Counted from the first letter of the stretch, positions 34,232-41,692 are shown. The stretch is DNA of 64,000 nucleotides from Marinirhabdus sp050859505 (GCF_050859505.1 NZ_CP193934.1:1860001-1924000); one strand, 5' to 3'. Program-made: numbers and translations. The notes: a model not told the origin generated them from the letters alone.

Positions 34232-35410
34232 TTATAGTTTAAAATAGTCAATGTAAGTATTCAAATCTTTATCCCCACGACCACTTAAATTAACCACCAC
34301 AATATCATTGGGTTTAAATTTTCGGGTTTCAAAAATGGCTAAGGCATGGCTGGTTTCAATGGCGGGAATGATGCCTTCCAGTTTACATAATTCCAGACCT
34401 GCTTTCATAGCGTCATCATCAGTCACCGAAATAAATTCGCCTCTACCGCTCGCATACAAATGTGCGTGCATTGGGCCAACGCCTGGATAATCTAAACCTG
34501 CCGAAATACTATAGGGTTCGGTTATTTGTCCGTCTGGGGTTTGCATCAACAAGGTTTTGCTCCCGTGAATAATCCCAATTTTCCCCAAAGCCGATGTTGC
34601 TGCACTCTCCCCACTGTGCACCCCTTTTCCGGCAGCTTCCACGGCAATAATTCCCACAGCTGGAGTATCCAAATAATGATAGTAAGCACCCGCGGCATTA
34701 CTGCCACCGCCCACACATGCCACCACATAATCTGGCGCCTCTCTGTTTTCTTTTTCCTGTAATTGAATTTTAATTTCCTGAGATATCACGCTTTGAAATC
34801 GCGCCACCATATCCGGATAGGGGTGAGGGCCTACTACGCTGCCAATAATATAGTGGGTGTCCGTAGGGTTGTTAATCCAATCTCTAATAGCTTCATTGGT
34901 GGCATCTTTAAGCGTTTTGCTTCCGCTGGTAGCTGGGACAACGGTGGCTCCCAGCATTTTCATGCGTGCTACGTTGGGGGCCTGGCGCTCAATATCTACG
35001 GAACCCATGTACACAATACATTCCAATCCCATCAATGCGCAAACGGTTGCGGTGGCAACACCGTGTTGTCCTGCGCCGGTTTCGGCAATGATTCGGGTTT
35101 TACCAAGGCGTTTCGCCATAAGGATCTGGCCAATGGTGTTGTTCACTTTATGCGCACCCGTATGGCAAAGATCTTCCCGTTTAAGATATATTTTTGTGTT
35201 GTATTTTGCAGAAAGGCGTTTGGCAAAATAAAGCGGCGTAGGGCGTCCTACGTATTCTTTTAATAACGAATTAAACTCATTAATAAAGTCGTCTTCCTGC
35301 ATCACTTTGATGTAATTTTGACGCAATTCTTCTACATTAGGGTAGAGCATTTCTGGAATGTATGCACCTCCAAAATCGCCATAATATCCTTTTTCGTTTA
35401 CGTTGTACAT
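34232..35410 (-). CDS. trpB: tryptophan synthase beta subunit
   Basis: 392 aa, standard length. LKREDLCHTGAHKVNNTIGQ contains the PLP-binding lysine; AETGAGQHGVATATVCALMG and ACVGGGSNAAGAYYHYLD (phosphate-binding Gly loop) are fully conserved. Condenses indole from TrpA with serine. Structured repeat copy A precedes it in the operon (35423-35489) and the GIY-YIG cassette follows it. No insertions are seen in the coding sequence. Confidence 0.97.
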   Translation of the reverse strand: MYNVNEKGYYGDFGGAYIPEMLYPNVEELRQNYIKVMQEDDFINEFNSLLKEYVGRPTPLYFAKRLSAKYNTKIYLKREDLCHTGAHKVNNTIGQILMAKRLGKTRIIAETGAGQHGVATATVCALMGLECIVYMGSVDIERQAPNVARMKMLGATVVPATSGSKTLKDATNEAIRDWINNPTDTHYIIGSVVGPHPYPDMVARFQSVISQEIKIQLQEKENREAPDYVVACVGGGSNAAGAYYHYLDTPAVGIIAVEAAGKGVHSGESAATSALGKIGIIHGSKTLLMQTPDGQITEPYSISAGLDYPGVGPMHAHLYASGRGEFISVTDDDAMKAGLELCKLEGIIPAIETSHALAIFETRKFKPNDIVVVNLSGRGDKDLNTYIDYFKL

Positions 35411-35422
35411 AGTTAAATATTT

Positions 35423-35489
35423 AGTCCCTCTCCGAAATTTTCTGTGTCCCGTGGACTTGAAAATTTCGACTCTCCCGAAGGGAGAGTTA
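35423..35489 (-). repeat. structured intergenic repeat, trp copy A (between trpF and trpB)
   Basis: Order on the + strand: GTCCCTCTCC, stem GAAATTTTC, inner hairpin GTCC-cgt-GGAC, stem GAAAATTTC (9 bp pairing), then ACTCTCCC-gaa-GGGAGAGT. It abuts the trpF stop codon at 35490. It has the same plan as copies B and C with compensated base changes. Confidence 0.9.
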
Positions 35490-36188
35490 TCAGGAGTTTT
35501 TAATAGAATTTATAAAATCCTGTAAAGTTTTTATTTTTTTTAATCCTGGTTTTACTTCAAATTTGCTGTTTACATCTATCGCCATAATGGGAAGGTTGGT
35601 TTCTAGGATTTCTTTTACAGCTGAAATTTCCTCCAAACCAATCCCACCGCTTAAAACGAATGGTTTTTGAGAGGGGTACTCTTTTAAAACATCCCAATTA
35701 AAAGTGTATCCGTTGCCTCCTTTTTCTTTTCCTTTGGTGTCGAAGAGGAAGGCGTCTACTACATCTTCGTAGGGTTTTAGTGTTTCAAAATTGAAAGTAT
35801 TTTTTATAGGAAACACTTTCCAGATGTGCAAGTCCCCTCCCAAACCCTCCCCAGAAGGGAGGGCTTTTAACTGTTGTTTTATTTCCATGCAATATTCAGG
35901 ACTTTCATTGCCGTGTAGCTGAATGACATCCAATTTAAAATTTGTAACTTTTTCAATTACAAAATCTAAGGGAGCGTCTACAAAAACCCCCACTTTTTTG
36001 ATGCTTTTTAATAGCGTAGGAATTTTGCCAGTATAATTGCGCTTGCTGCTTTCATAAAATATAAAGCCAAGATAATCGGGTTGCAGGGCAGCGACCTCGG
36101 CAGTATTGGAGTTCATTCCGCAGACTTTAATCCCCACCCCAACCCTCCCCGAAGGAGCGGGAGCGTATGTATACACTAAACTATTCAT
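35490..36188 (-). CDS. trpF: phosphoribosylanthranilate isomerase with two repeat-encoded insertions
   Basis: 232 aa, about 25 longer than usual for TrpF. The core is intact: KVCGM (21-25, catalytic Cys), DYLGFIFYESSKRNY, VIQLHGNESPEYC, FLFDTKGKEKGGNGYTFNW (catalytic Asp) and LSGGIG. Two extra segments coincide with GC-rich palindromes. Residues ~7-20 (TYAPAPSGRVGVGI) lie between the start and the first strand; ~112-124 (ALPSGEGLGGDLH) lie just before the strand IWKVFPI. Both keep the frame. The start overlaps the trpC stop by 8 nt. The enzyme is probably still active because the inserts sit at the N-terminus and in a surface loop; this is inference. Confidence 0.93.
   Translation of the reverse strand: MNSLVYTYAPAPSGRVGVGIKVCGMNSNTAEVAALQPDYLGFIFYESSKRNYTGKIPTLLKSIKKVGVFVDAPLDFVIEKVTNFKLDVIQLHGNESPEYCMEIKQQLKALPSGEGLGGDLHIWKVFPIKNTFNFETLKPYEDVVDAFLFDTKGKEKGGNGYTFNWDVLKEYPSQKPFVLSGGIGLEEISAVKEILETNLPIMAIDVNSKFEVKPGLKKIKTLQDFINSIKNS
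35830..35868 (-). repeat. in-frame palindromic repeat inside trpF (internal)
   Basis: CCCTCCC-cagaa-GGGAGGG hairpin (35845-35863) plus flanks; on the coding strand it encodes LPSGEGLGGD. It has the same class and reading frame as the copies in the trpF N-terminus and in trpE. Confidence 0.85.
36129..36168 (-). repeat. in-frame palindromic repeat near the trpF N-terminus
   Basis: CCCTCCCCGAAGGAGCGGG with the flank TCCCCACCCCAA; on the coding strand it encodes APAPSGRVGVG just before the catalytic KVCGM. Confidence 0.85.
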
Positions 36189-36969
36189 TGAATAGCTTTT
36201 TAATAAATTGTTTGGCAGCTTCCCCGGGGTTTTCGGTTTTCATAAAATTTTCACCAATTAAAAACCCTTGGTAGCCGTATTGTTGTAATTCTGAAATTGC
36301 TTCCACCGTACTAATCCCGCTTTCTGAAACTTTTACAAACTCGTTGGGGATTAAGGGAGCCAGTTGCTTACTGATTTCCAGAGAGGTTTCAAATGTTTTT
36401 AGATTTCGGTTGTTTACGCCTAGCATATCTACGGTTTCGTGTAAAGATTTACGTAGTTCGTCTTCGTTGTGGACTTCCAACAAGACATCTAATTGCAACG
36501 ATTTTGCGAGTGCTGAAAATTCTTTTAATTGGATTTCAGTTAAACAGGCAGCTATAAGCAAAATAGCATCGGCTCCGTAGGCCTTGGCTTCGTAGATTTG
36601 GTAGGGATCTATGATAAATTCTTTTCGTAGCAACGGAAACGTAGTAGCTTTTCTTGCCAATACCAAATCGTCTAGCGATCCACCAAAAAAGTTGGTGTCT
36701 GTAAGGACCGACATTCCATTTACACCAGCCATTTCATAGCCTCTTGCAACGTCTTGTACTTGCACGTTATTATTGATACTAGGTTTGCTGGGCGACCTGC
36801 GTTTGTGTTCTGCAATAATGCCTGTATGTGTATTTCTCAATGCAGTAGCAAGTGAGTAGGTCTCTTTTTCAAACCATTTTGATTGCTCCAATAGCGAAAC
36901 TGGGAAGGCTTCTTTTTTTGCTGAAACTTCCTTTTGCTTGTAGGTGGTTATTTTTTCTAGAATAGTCAT
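36181..36969 (-). CDS. trpC: indole-3-glycerol-phosphate synthase
   Basis: 262 aa. GIIAEHKRRSPSKPSINN holds the catalytic Glu-x-Lys-x2-SPS motif; LRKEFIIDPYQIYEAKAYGA, LLEVHNEDEL, GVNNRNLKTF and VSESGIST complete the TIM-barrel pattern. Stand-alone, not fused to TrpF, although the two genes overlap by 8 nt. Structured repeat copy B lies 5-6 bp upstream of the start codon, so it covers the translation start region of this gene. Confidence 0.97.
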   Translation of the reverse strand: MTILEKITTYKQKEVSAKKEAFPVSLLEQSKWFEKETYSLATALRNTHTGIIAEHKRRSPSKPSINNNVQVQDVARGYEMAGVNGMSVLTDTNFFGGSLDDLVLARKATTFPLLRKEFIIDPYQIYEAKAYGADAILLIAACLTEIQLKEFSALAKSLQLDVLLEVHNEDELRKSLHETVDMLGVNNRNLKTFETSLEISKQLAPLIPNEFVKVSESGISTVEAISELQQYGYQGFLIGENFMKTENPGEAAKQFIKKLFNE

Positions 36970-36974
36970 AATTT

Positions 36975-37042
36975 GTCCCTCACCGAAACTTGCTGCTCCG
37001 CCGCGGCGGATTGCAAGTTTCGACTCTCCCGGAGGGAGAGTT
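36975..37042 (-). repeat. structured intergenic repeat, trp copy B (between trpD and trpC)
   Basis: GTCCCTCACC, stem GAAACTTGC, inner hairpin TCCGCC-gc-GGCGGA, stem GCAAGTTTC (9 bp pairing), then ACTCTCCC-gga-GGGAGAGT. The stem bases differ from copy A, but every pair is kept. Confidence 0.9.
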
Positions 37043-37110
37043 CTTTATTTAGTTATTAATAAAAAACGATTTCAAGATAATTAGGAAACGATTTTTACTT
37101 TTGTTATTTA

Positions 37111-37201
37111 TACCTTATACCTTATACCTTATACCTTATACCTTGTACCTTGTACCTTGTACCTTGTACCTCATACCTCATACCTCGTCACTCGTTATTC
37201 G
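37111..37201 (-). repeat. heptanucleotide tandem array in the trpD-trpC spacer
   Basis: Eleven exact-length 7-bp units: four TACCTTA, four TACCTTG, two TACCTCA, one TACCTCG. Degenerate units (TCACTCG, TTATTCG) then run to within a few bases of the trpD stop codon. No ORF in this spacer. Confidence 0.93.
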
Positions 37202-37205
37202 TACT

Positions 37206-38198
37206 TTAGTCTGAGAGTTGTTGAAGCACCCGCAAGCTTTCCAATGCTTTCCCGGACGCCAGGCTTTCCTTCGCTTTTTCAAATCCAGTTACAATGCTAC
37301 ATTTTTCAACGGTTGCAATGGCTAAAGCGGCATTGGCGCACACCACGTTGTTATGTGCTTGGGTTCCTTTTCCTTCTAAAATTTCAGTAAATATCTTTGC
37401 AGAAGCTTCCACCGTTTCACCACCATAAATATCGGATTGCTTAATTTGTGGAACGCCAAACGTTTCTGGAGTTAAGATGCTTTCGGTGCTATTTGAAATT
37501 ATTTTTACGGGACCCGTTAAAGCAACTTCGTCATACCCATCCATAGCATGAAGTATCGCGTAATTTTTTGTGCCTTTTTGATAGAGGTAGCCATATTTTC
37601 TGGCTAATTCTAAATTGAAAACACCCACTAACTGATTTTTCGGAAATGCCGGATTTACCATGGGGCCCAGCATGTTGAAAAATGTTTTTACCCCTAACTC
37701 CCGCCTCATGGGTGCTACATTTTTCATAGCAGGGTGGAAGAGGGGCGCGTGTAAAATACAGATATTAGCTTCTTCCAGGCAACGGAGTAAAAAACTGGAA
37801 TCGGTACTGAATTTAATTCCTAATTGCTCCATAACATTACTACTTCCGCTAATAGAAGAAACGCCATAATTACCGTGTTTGGTCACTTTAACTCCAGCGC
37901 CAGCCGTTACAAAACTCGCCAAAGTTGAAATGTTGAAGGTGTTTTTTCCATCACCACCCGTACCACATAAGTCTATGGTATTATAATCGCTCACATCTAC
38001 CTTGAGGCACAAATCCAATAGCGCATCACGGAAGCCTTCCAATTCTTCAATTGAAACACTTCGCATCATATACACGGTTAGGAATGCTGCTATCTGGCTG
38101 TTGTTATACTTGCCTTCGCTTATGTTTACCAACACATCGCGCGCCTCCTCTTTGGTGAGTTGCTCGTGGTTTATTAATCTGTTGAGTACTTGTTTCAA
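37206..38198 (-). CDS. trpD: anthranilate phosphoribosyltransferase
   Basis: 330 aa. DLCGTGGDGKNTFNIST is the PRPP-binding GTGGD loop, KHGNYGVSSISGSSNVMEQL is the anthranilate region, and HPAMKNVAPMRRELGVKTFF is conserved. Not fused to TrpG, as shown by a separate upstream gene with repeat copy C between them. No coding insertions. Confidence 0.97.
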   Translation of the reverse strand: MKQVLNRLINHEQLTKEEARDVLVNISEGKYNNSQIAAFLTVYMMRSVSIEELEGFRDALLDLCLKVDVSDYNTIDLCGTGGDGKNTFNISTLASFVTAGAGVKVTKHGNYGVSSISGSSNVMEQLGIKFSTDSSFLLRCLEEANICILHAPLFHPAMKNVAPMRRELGVKTFFNMLGPMVNPAFPKNQLVGVFNLELARKYGYLYQKGTKNYAILHAMDGYDEVALTGPVKIISNSTESILTPETFGVPQIKQSDIYGGETVEASAKIFTEILEGKGTQAHNNVVCANAALAIATVEKCSIVTGFEKAKESLASGKALESLRVLQQLSD

Positions 38199-38226
38199 TG
38201 TTTAAAGTTTATATGTTTATGCGTTT

Positions 38227-38293
38227 AGTCCCTCACCGAACTTTATCTACGGTCTGCGACCTTGAAAAGTTCGACTCTCCCGGAGGGAGAGTT
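38227..38293 (-). repeat. structured intergenic repeat, trp copy C (between trpG and trpD)
   Basis: GTCCCTCACC, stem GAACTTT, inner hairpin GGTC-tgc-GACC, stem AAAGTTC (7 bp), then ACTCTCCC-gga-GGGAGAGT. Its right end overlaps the trpG stop codon at 38293-38295. Confidence 0.9.
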
Positions 38294-38889
38294 TAAAGTT
38301 CCTCCCCTCTGGGGAGGCTAGGTGGGGACTCTACCCAGTTTTTAATTATTTGCTTCCCTTTTGGAGTTAAGACACTTTCGGGATGAAATTGTACCCCTCT
38401 TATGTCTAACTCTCTATGGCGAAGGGACATGATTTGTCCGTTTTCGTCTATGGAGGTGATTTCCAAACTATCGGGGAAATTTTCTTTGGAAACAACCCAG
38501 GAGTGGTAGCGGCCAATTTCTATTTCGTTTCCTAAATCCTTGAATAACGGTTCGTCATTCACTAAAATTTCGGCCTTCGTAGCTACGCCGTGAAAGACTT
38601 TACTTAAATTAGTAAGGGAACCACCAAAAACTTCCCCAATAGCTTGTTGTCCTAGGCAAACACCAAAAATTGGTTTTATACCTGCGTACTTTTTGATAAC
38701 ATCTTTTAATAAACCAGCTTCGTCTGGAATTCCCGGCCCGGGTGAAAGCATAATTTTATCGTATGCAGCTAGTTCATCCAGATGAAATTGATCGTTACGT
38801 ATCACAGTTACATCACAATCTAGTTCCTCTAAATAGTGGACGAGATTGTAAACAAAGCTGTCGTAGTTATCTATTACTAGTATTTTCAT
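38293..38889 (-). CDS. trpG: anthranilate synthase component II (glutamine amidotransferase) with repeat-derived C-terminus
   Basis: 198 aa. FGVCLGQQAIGE contains the nucleophile Cys, LSPGPGIPDEAG is the oxyanion region, and VQFHPES contains the catalytic His/Glu. The last ~13 residues (VESPPSLPRGEEL) come from a palindromic repeat (CCTCCCC-tct-GGGGAGG, about 38301-38317) that replaced the normal short C-terminus, in the opposite orientation to the trpF and trpE inserts. Supplies ammonia to TrpE. It follows trpE after a 69-nt spacer carrying two small palindromes. Confidence 0.95.
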   Translation of the reverse strand: MKILVIDNYDSFVYNLVHYLEELDCDVTVIRNDQFHLDELAAYDKIMLSPGPGIPDEAGLLKDVIKKYAGIKPIFGVCLGQQAIGEVFGGSLTNLSKVFHGVATKAEILVNDEPLFKDLGNEIEIGRYHSWVVSKENFPDSLEITSIDENGQIMSLRHRELDIRGVQFHPESVLTPKGKQIIKNWVESPPSLPRGEEL

Positions 38890-38897
38890 ATTTTGAC

Positions 38898-38966
38898 TCC
38901 GCTACATATGCGGGATTTTTTATTAACCATTCGGTCTCATTAGAATTTAATTCCCCTTTTAAGGGG
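38898..38966 (-). repeat. palindromes in the trpE-trpG spacer, one spanning the trpE stop codon
   Basis: TCCGC-tacatat-GCGGGA (38898-38915) and CCCCTT-tt-AAGGGG (38953-38966). The second contains the TAA stop of trpE (38959-38961), so the last residues (IAP) are palindrome-encoded. Confidence 0.7.
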
Positions 38967-40380
38967 CTATTTCTTCGGCTAATTCTAGCGCTTTTGTTAG
39001 GGCTCCTAGTTTGTTGTATACTTCTTGTAATTCACTTTCTGGATTGCTTCCAGAAACAATTCCCGCGCCTGCCTGATAATTGAGCGAATGATTTTTACTC
39101 ACAAAAGACCGTATGATAATGGCGTGGTTATAATTGCCTTTAAAATCCATAAAACCAATGGCTCCTCCGTAAAATTCACGATTGGTGTTTTCGTATTTTT
39201 CCAACAATTGCATCGCCTTGTGCTTGGGTGCGCCACTTAAGGTTCCTGCCGGAAAAGTATCTGCGACTACTTGCATGGTGCTCGTACCTTGGTGTATTTT
39301 TGCCGTCACTTTGCTCACTAAATGAATTACGTGACTAAAAAACTGAACCTCTCTGTACGTTTCCACTTTTACGCCACTCCCATGGCGGCTCAAATCGTTT
39401 CTGGCCAAATCTACCAGCATTACGTGTTCGCTATTTTCTTTGTCGTCTTCAGATAATTGTTTTGCCAGGATGGCGTCTTGTTCGTCATTTCCAGTTCTCT
39501 TAAAGGTGCCCGCTATAGGATGGATTTCAGCAATTCCATCTTTAACTACTAGCTGAGCTTCTGGCGAACTTCCGAAAATTTTAAAATTTCCGTAGTCAAA
39601 ATAAAACAAATAAGGTGATGGATTTATACTGCGTAAGGCACGATATACATTAAATTCGTCTCCCGTAAAACCTTGCGTAAAGCGTTTGCTGGGTACAATT
39701 TGGAATACATCGCCACGAGCGCAATGTTGTTTGCATTTTTCTACTAAGATTTTGAAATCTTCATCTTCAAGGTTGGTGGTGGGTTCGCCGTTTCTTTTGA
39801 AAGGATACTCGGCAAAATCTTTAGACTTTAAGAGTTGTTCTATTTCTGAAATATTACTTTCAGATTCATAGTTATGTGAAAAAATATAGGCTTCGTTATT
39901 AAAGTGGTTAATGGCGATGATGTTTTGGTACACCGCGTAATACATATCTGGAATGTTAAGCGATGCCTTTGATTTGTCCACTTCAATATTTTCAAAATAA
40001 CGAACGGCATCATAGGCTGTAAAACCAAAGATCCCATTATTGATGAATTTGTACGTTTTGTCAGATTTAGAATCGAAGGAATTTGAAAATGCTTCTAGTG
40101 ATTTCACAACGTTTTCCCCCCTCGTTCCCCCCGAAGGGGGGATGTGCGCAGAAGTTGTTGTGCCATCGGGAAAGGTTTGGGTTATTACTTCATTTTCAAC
40201 TTTAAAAGAAGCGATTGGATTACAACAGATGTAGCTAAAACTATTATCGTTGGCATGATAATCACTACTTTCTAATAACAAGCTATTAGGGAATTTATCG
40301 CGCAGACGTAAGTAAACAGAAACGGGTGTAAGCGTATCTGCTAATAATTTTTTGGAATGGGTTGTTAAGGTATATTTCAT
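38959..40380 (-). CDS. trpE: anthranilate synthase component I with one repeat-encoded insertion
   Basis: 473 aa. The chorismate-binding domain is complete: DVFQIVPSKRF, SPEAQLV, HPIAGTFKRTG, EHVMLVDLARNDL, GTLSGAPKHKAM and YGGAIGFMDFKGNYNHAIII. The N-terminal feedback domain has LLESSDYHANDNSFS, which resembles the LLES Trp-binding motif. An extra segment IPPSGGTRGEN near residues 80-90 coincides with a C6/G6 hairpin (40127-40141) and lies in the regulatory N-terminal half, which is poorly conserved. First structural gene after the trp leader. Confidence 0.96.
   Translation of the reverse strand: MKYTLTTHSKKLLADTLTPVSVYLRLRDKFPNSLLLESSDYHANDNSFSYICCNPIASFKVENEVITQTFPDGTTTSAHIPPSGGTRGENVVKSLEAFSNSFDSKSDKTYKFINNGIFGFTAYDAVRYFENIEVDKSKASLNIPDMYYAVYQNIIAINHFNNEAYIFSHNYESESNISEIEQLLKSKDFAEYPFKRNGEPTTNLEDEDFKILVEKCKQHCARGDVFQIVPSKRFTQGFTGDEFNVYRALRSINPSPYLFYFDYGNFKIFGSSPEAQLVVKDGIAEIHPIAGTFKRTGNDEQDAILAKQLSEDDKENSEHVMLVDLARNDLSRHGSGVKVETYREVQFFSHVIHLVSKVTAKIHQGTSTMQVVADTFPAGTLSGAPKHKAMQLLEKYENTNREFYGGAIGFMDFKGNYNHAIIIRSFVSKNHSLNYQAGAGIVSGSNPESELQEVYNKLGALTKALELAEEIAP
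40113..40147 (-). repeat. in-frame palindromic repeat inside trpE
   Basis: CCCCCC-gaa-GGGGGG (40127-40141) with the flank TTTTCCCCCCTCG; the coding strand encodes IPPSGGTRGEN. It shares the PSG-encoding hairpin core with the trpF copies. Confidence 0.85.
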
Positions 40381-40471
40381 AAAAGTTTGAACTCCTGATT
40401 TTAAAAACTCTAGCTGTTCATTAGGTTTCGATGGCGCTTAACCAGGTATTTCCAGCGTTATTTTAATAAAT

Positions 40472-40502
40472 AAAAAAAGGCTTATCGTGAAGATAAGCCT
40501 TT
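40472..40502 (-). terminator. trp attenuator terminator
   Basis: On the - strand AAAGGCTTATC-ttcac-GATAAGCCTTT (11-bp stem) followed by a run of seven T. It lies between the leader peptide stop (40529) and trpE (40380), the position expected for an attenuation terminator. Confidence 0.92.
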
Positions 40503-40528
40503 ATATGATAGTACATACTTGGGATAGC

Positions 40529-40585
40529 TCACGACGTTTTACGTAAGGGATTCCACCACCAAGAATGTGTATTTGTGTTTTTCAT
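40529..40585 (-). CDS. trpL: trp operon leader peptide
   Basis: 18 aa: MKNTNTHSWWWNPLRKTS, with three tandem Trp codons (UGG UGG UGG) at 9-11. Start codon at 40583-40585, stop at 40529-40531. Ribosome stalling at these codons when charged tRNA-Trp is scarce should cover the segment CTTACG just downstream. That would free TCGTGAG to pair with TCACGA in the terminator loop/arm and let transcription run into trpE. The hand-drawn pairings are inference; the peptide and terminator are seen directly. Confidence 0.93.
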   Translation of the reverse strand: MKNTNTHSWWWNPLRKTS

Positions 40586-40595
40586 AATTCAGTTT

Positions 40596-40625
40596 CAAAT
40601 ATAGAAATGTAATTTTAAACTACAA
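40596..40625 (-). promoter_or_regulatory. trp operon promoter (TTG-N19-TATATTTG)
   Basis: On the - strand TTG (40623-40625) and TATATTTG (40596-40603) are separated by exactly 19 nt, a full match to the Bacteroidota consensus. The -7 box is only 10 nt from the trpL start codon, so the leader mRNA should have almost no 5' untranslated region. Confidence 0.8.
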
Positions 40626-40636
40626 GCAACAAAATC

Positions 40637-41206
40637 TTAAAATTTCAGCAAAACGTCTAGAGTGAAGTTATCACTAATGGCGTTATCACCCAAATTGTCT
40701 GCAAAACTTCCAGATCCGTAACGGATGTCGAATTTTGTACGGTCAATTTTGAAACTGGCTTGTGCAGCGCTTTCTCCCATTTCAAGATCAAAAGCTACGG
40801 CCTCTGTATGTCCTTTAATAGTAATATTGGCTTTTACGGCATAAGTGTTACCGTCTTTGGTAGCACTGTTAATTACTAGCACGGAAGTAGGATGATTTTC
40901 TACTCCAAAGAAATCGCCACTTTTGAGGTGTCCTTCCAATTTTCCTTTGTTTTCTCCTTCAAGGTCTGTTACGTTAATAGTGGTCATATCTACTGTGAAC
41001 ATTCCGCCCACTAAGTTGTCGCCGTCCATTTCCAGGAAGCCGTCTTTTAATTGAATGGTACCCGTGTGAGAACCAAGGATTTTCTTTCCTTTCCATTCAA
41101 TCTGGCTTTCTTTAATATTTATTTTCTTTTTCATATTTATAGGATTTGTAAATGCTGAAGCTGCTACAACGACAGCAATTATTAATAAAGATTTAATTGT
41201 TTTCAT
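40637..41206 (-). CDS. YceI family exported protein
   Basis: 189 aa. Signal peptide (MKTIKSLLIIAVVVAASAFT). The lipocalin-like YceI fold is recognised from SQIEWKGKKILGSHTGTI, GGMFTVDMTTINVTDL, LKSGDFFGVENHPTSVLVI, ITIKGHTEAVAFDL and FKIDRTKFDIRYGSGSF. The family binds isoprenoid-type lipids in the periplasm. It follows the MarR gene after 18 nt, so the two are probably one operon under MarR control, a pairing I infer from context. Confidence 0.93.
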   Translation of the reverse strand: MKTIKSLLIIAVVVAASAFTNPINMKKKINIKESQIEWKGKKILGSHTGTIQLKDGFLEMDGDNLVGGMFTVDMTTINVTDLEGENKGKLEGHLKSGDFFGVENHPTSVLVINSATKDGNTYAVKANITIKGHTEAVAFDLEMGESAAQASFKIDRTKFDIRYGSGSFADNLGDNAISDNFTLDVLLKF

Positions 41207-41224
41207 GATTTTTTGTTTTTGAGT

Positions 41225-41677
41225 TTATGATCTTAGTTTATCTAATAAATTGTTTAATATTTCTAATTCTGTATGGGTAAGGTTACTTACATTTTTCTTG
41301 TTATTTTCTACTACTATAGGATCCAGCGTGCTTAATAGCTGGAGGCCATCTTCAGTAATAAAAATTTCAATTTTTCTTCGGTTTTTTGCGCATACCTGGC
41401 GGAGTACCCATCCTTTTTTTAAAAGTTTATCGACCAAACGTGTCGTATTACTATTCTTATCTATCATTCGTTCCTGTAATGTAGAAAGATTTGCTGGCTT
41501 TCCGCGTTGGCCTCTAAGGATGCGAAGGACATTAAATTGTTGTGAAGATAAGTCGTACTCTTTTAAAATACCCTGGAAAGATTCTTCCAGTACGCGACTT
41601 GTAAAAGTAATGTTTATAACCGTTTTGGCGGTTATTTCCATCTTACCAGTAGCTTTTATAGCTTCTTCAATTTTCAT
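41225..41677 (-). CDS. MarR family transcriptional regulator
   Basis: 150 aa. The winged-helix core DLSSQQFNVLRILRGQRGKP, NLSTLQERMIDKNSNTTRLV, DKLLKKGWVLRQVCAKNRRK, IEIFITEDGLQLL is typical MarR. It is transcribed before YceI. A perfect 16-bp inverted repeat lies in the upstream promoter region at 41693-41708 and is a likely self-operator. Ligand unknown; the Cys in VCAKNRR near the wing could be redox-sensitive, which would fit the thiol-redox genes divergent from it. Confidence 0.9.
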   Translation of the reverse strand: MKIEEAIKATGKMEITAKTVINITFTSRVLEESFQGILKEYDLSSQQFNVLRILRGQRGKPANLSTLQERMIDKNSNTTRLVDKLLKKGWVLRQVCAKNRRKIEIFITEDGLQLLSTLDPIVVENNKKNVSNLTHTELEILNNLLDKLRS

Positions 41678-41692
41678 AGTTGTTGTTACAAT

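Noticed and set aside
34763..35263. 166-codon frame antisense to trpB
   Set aside because: It mirrors a highly conserved gene, has no family features, and its length reflects codon bias of trpB.
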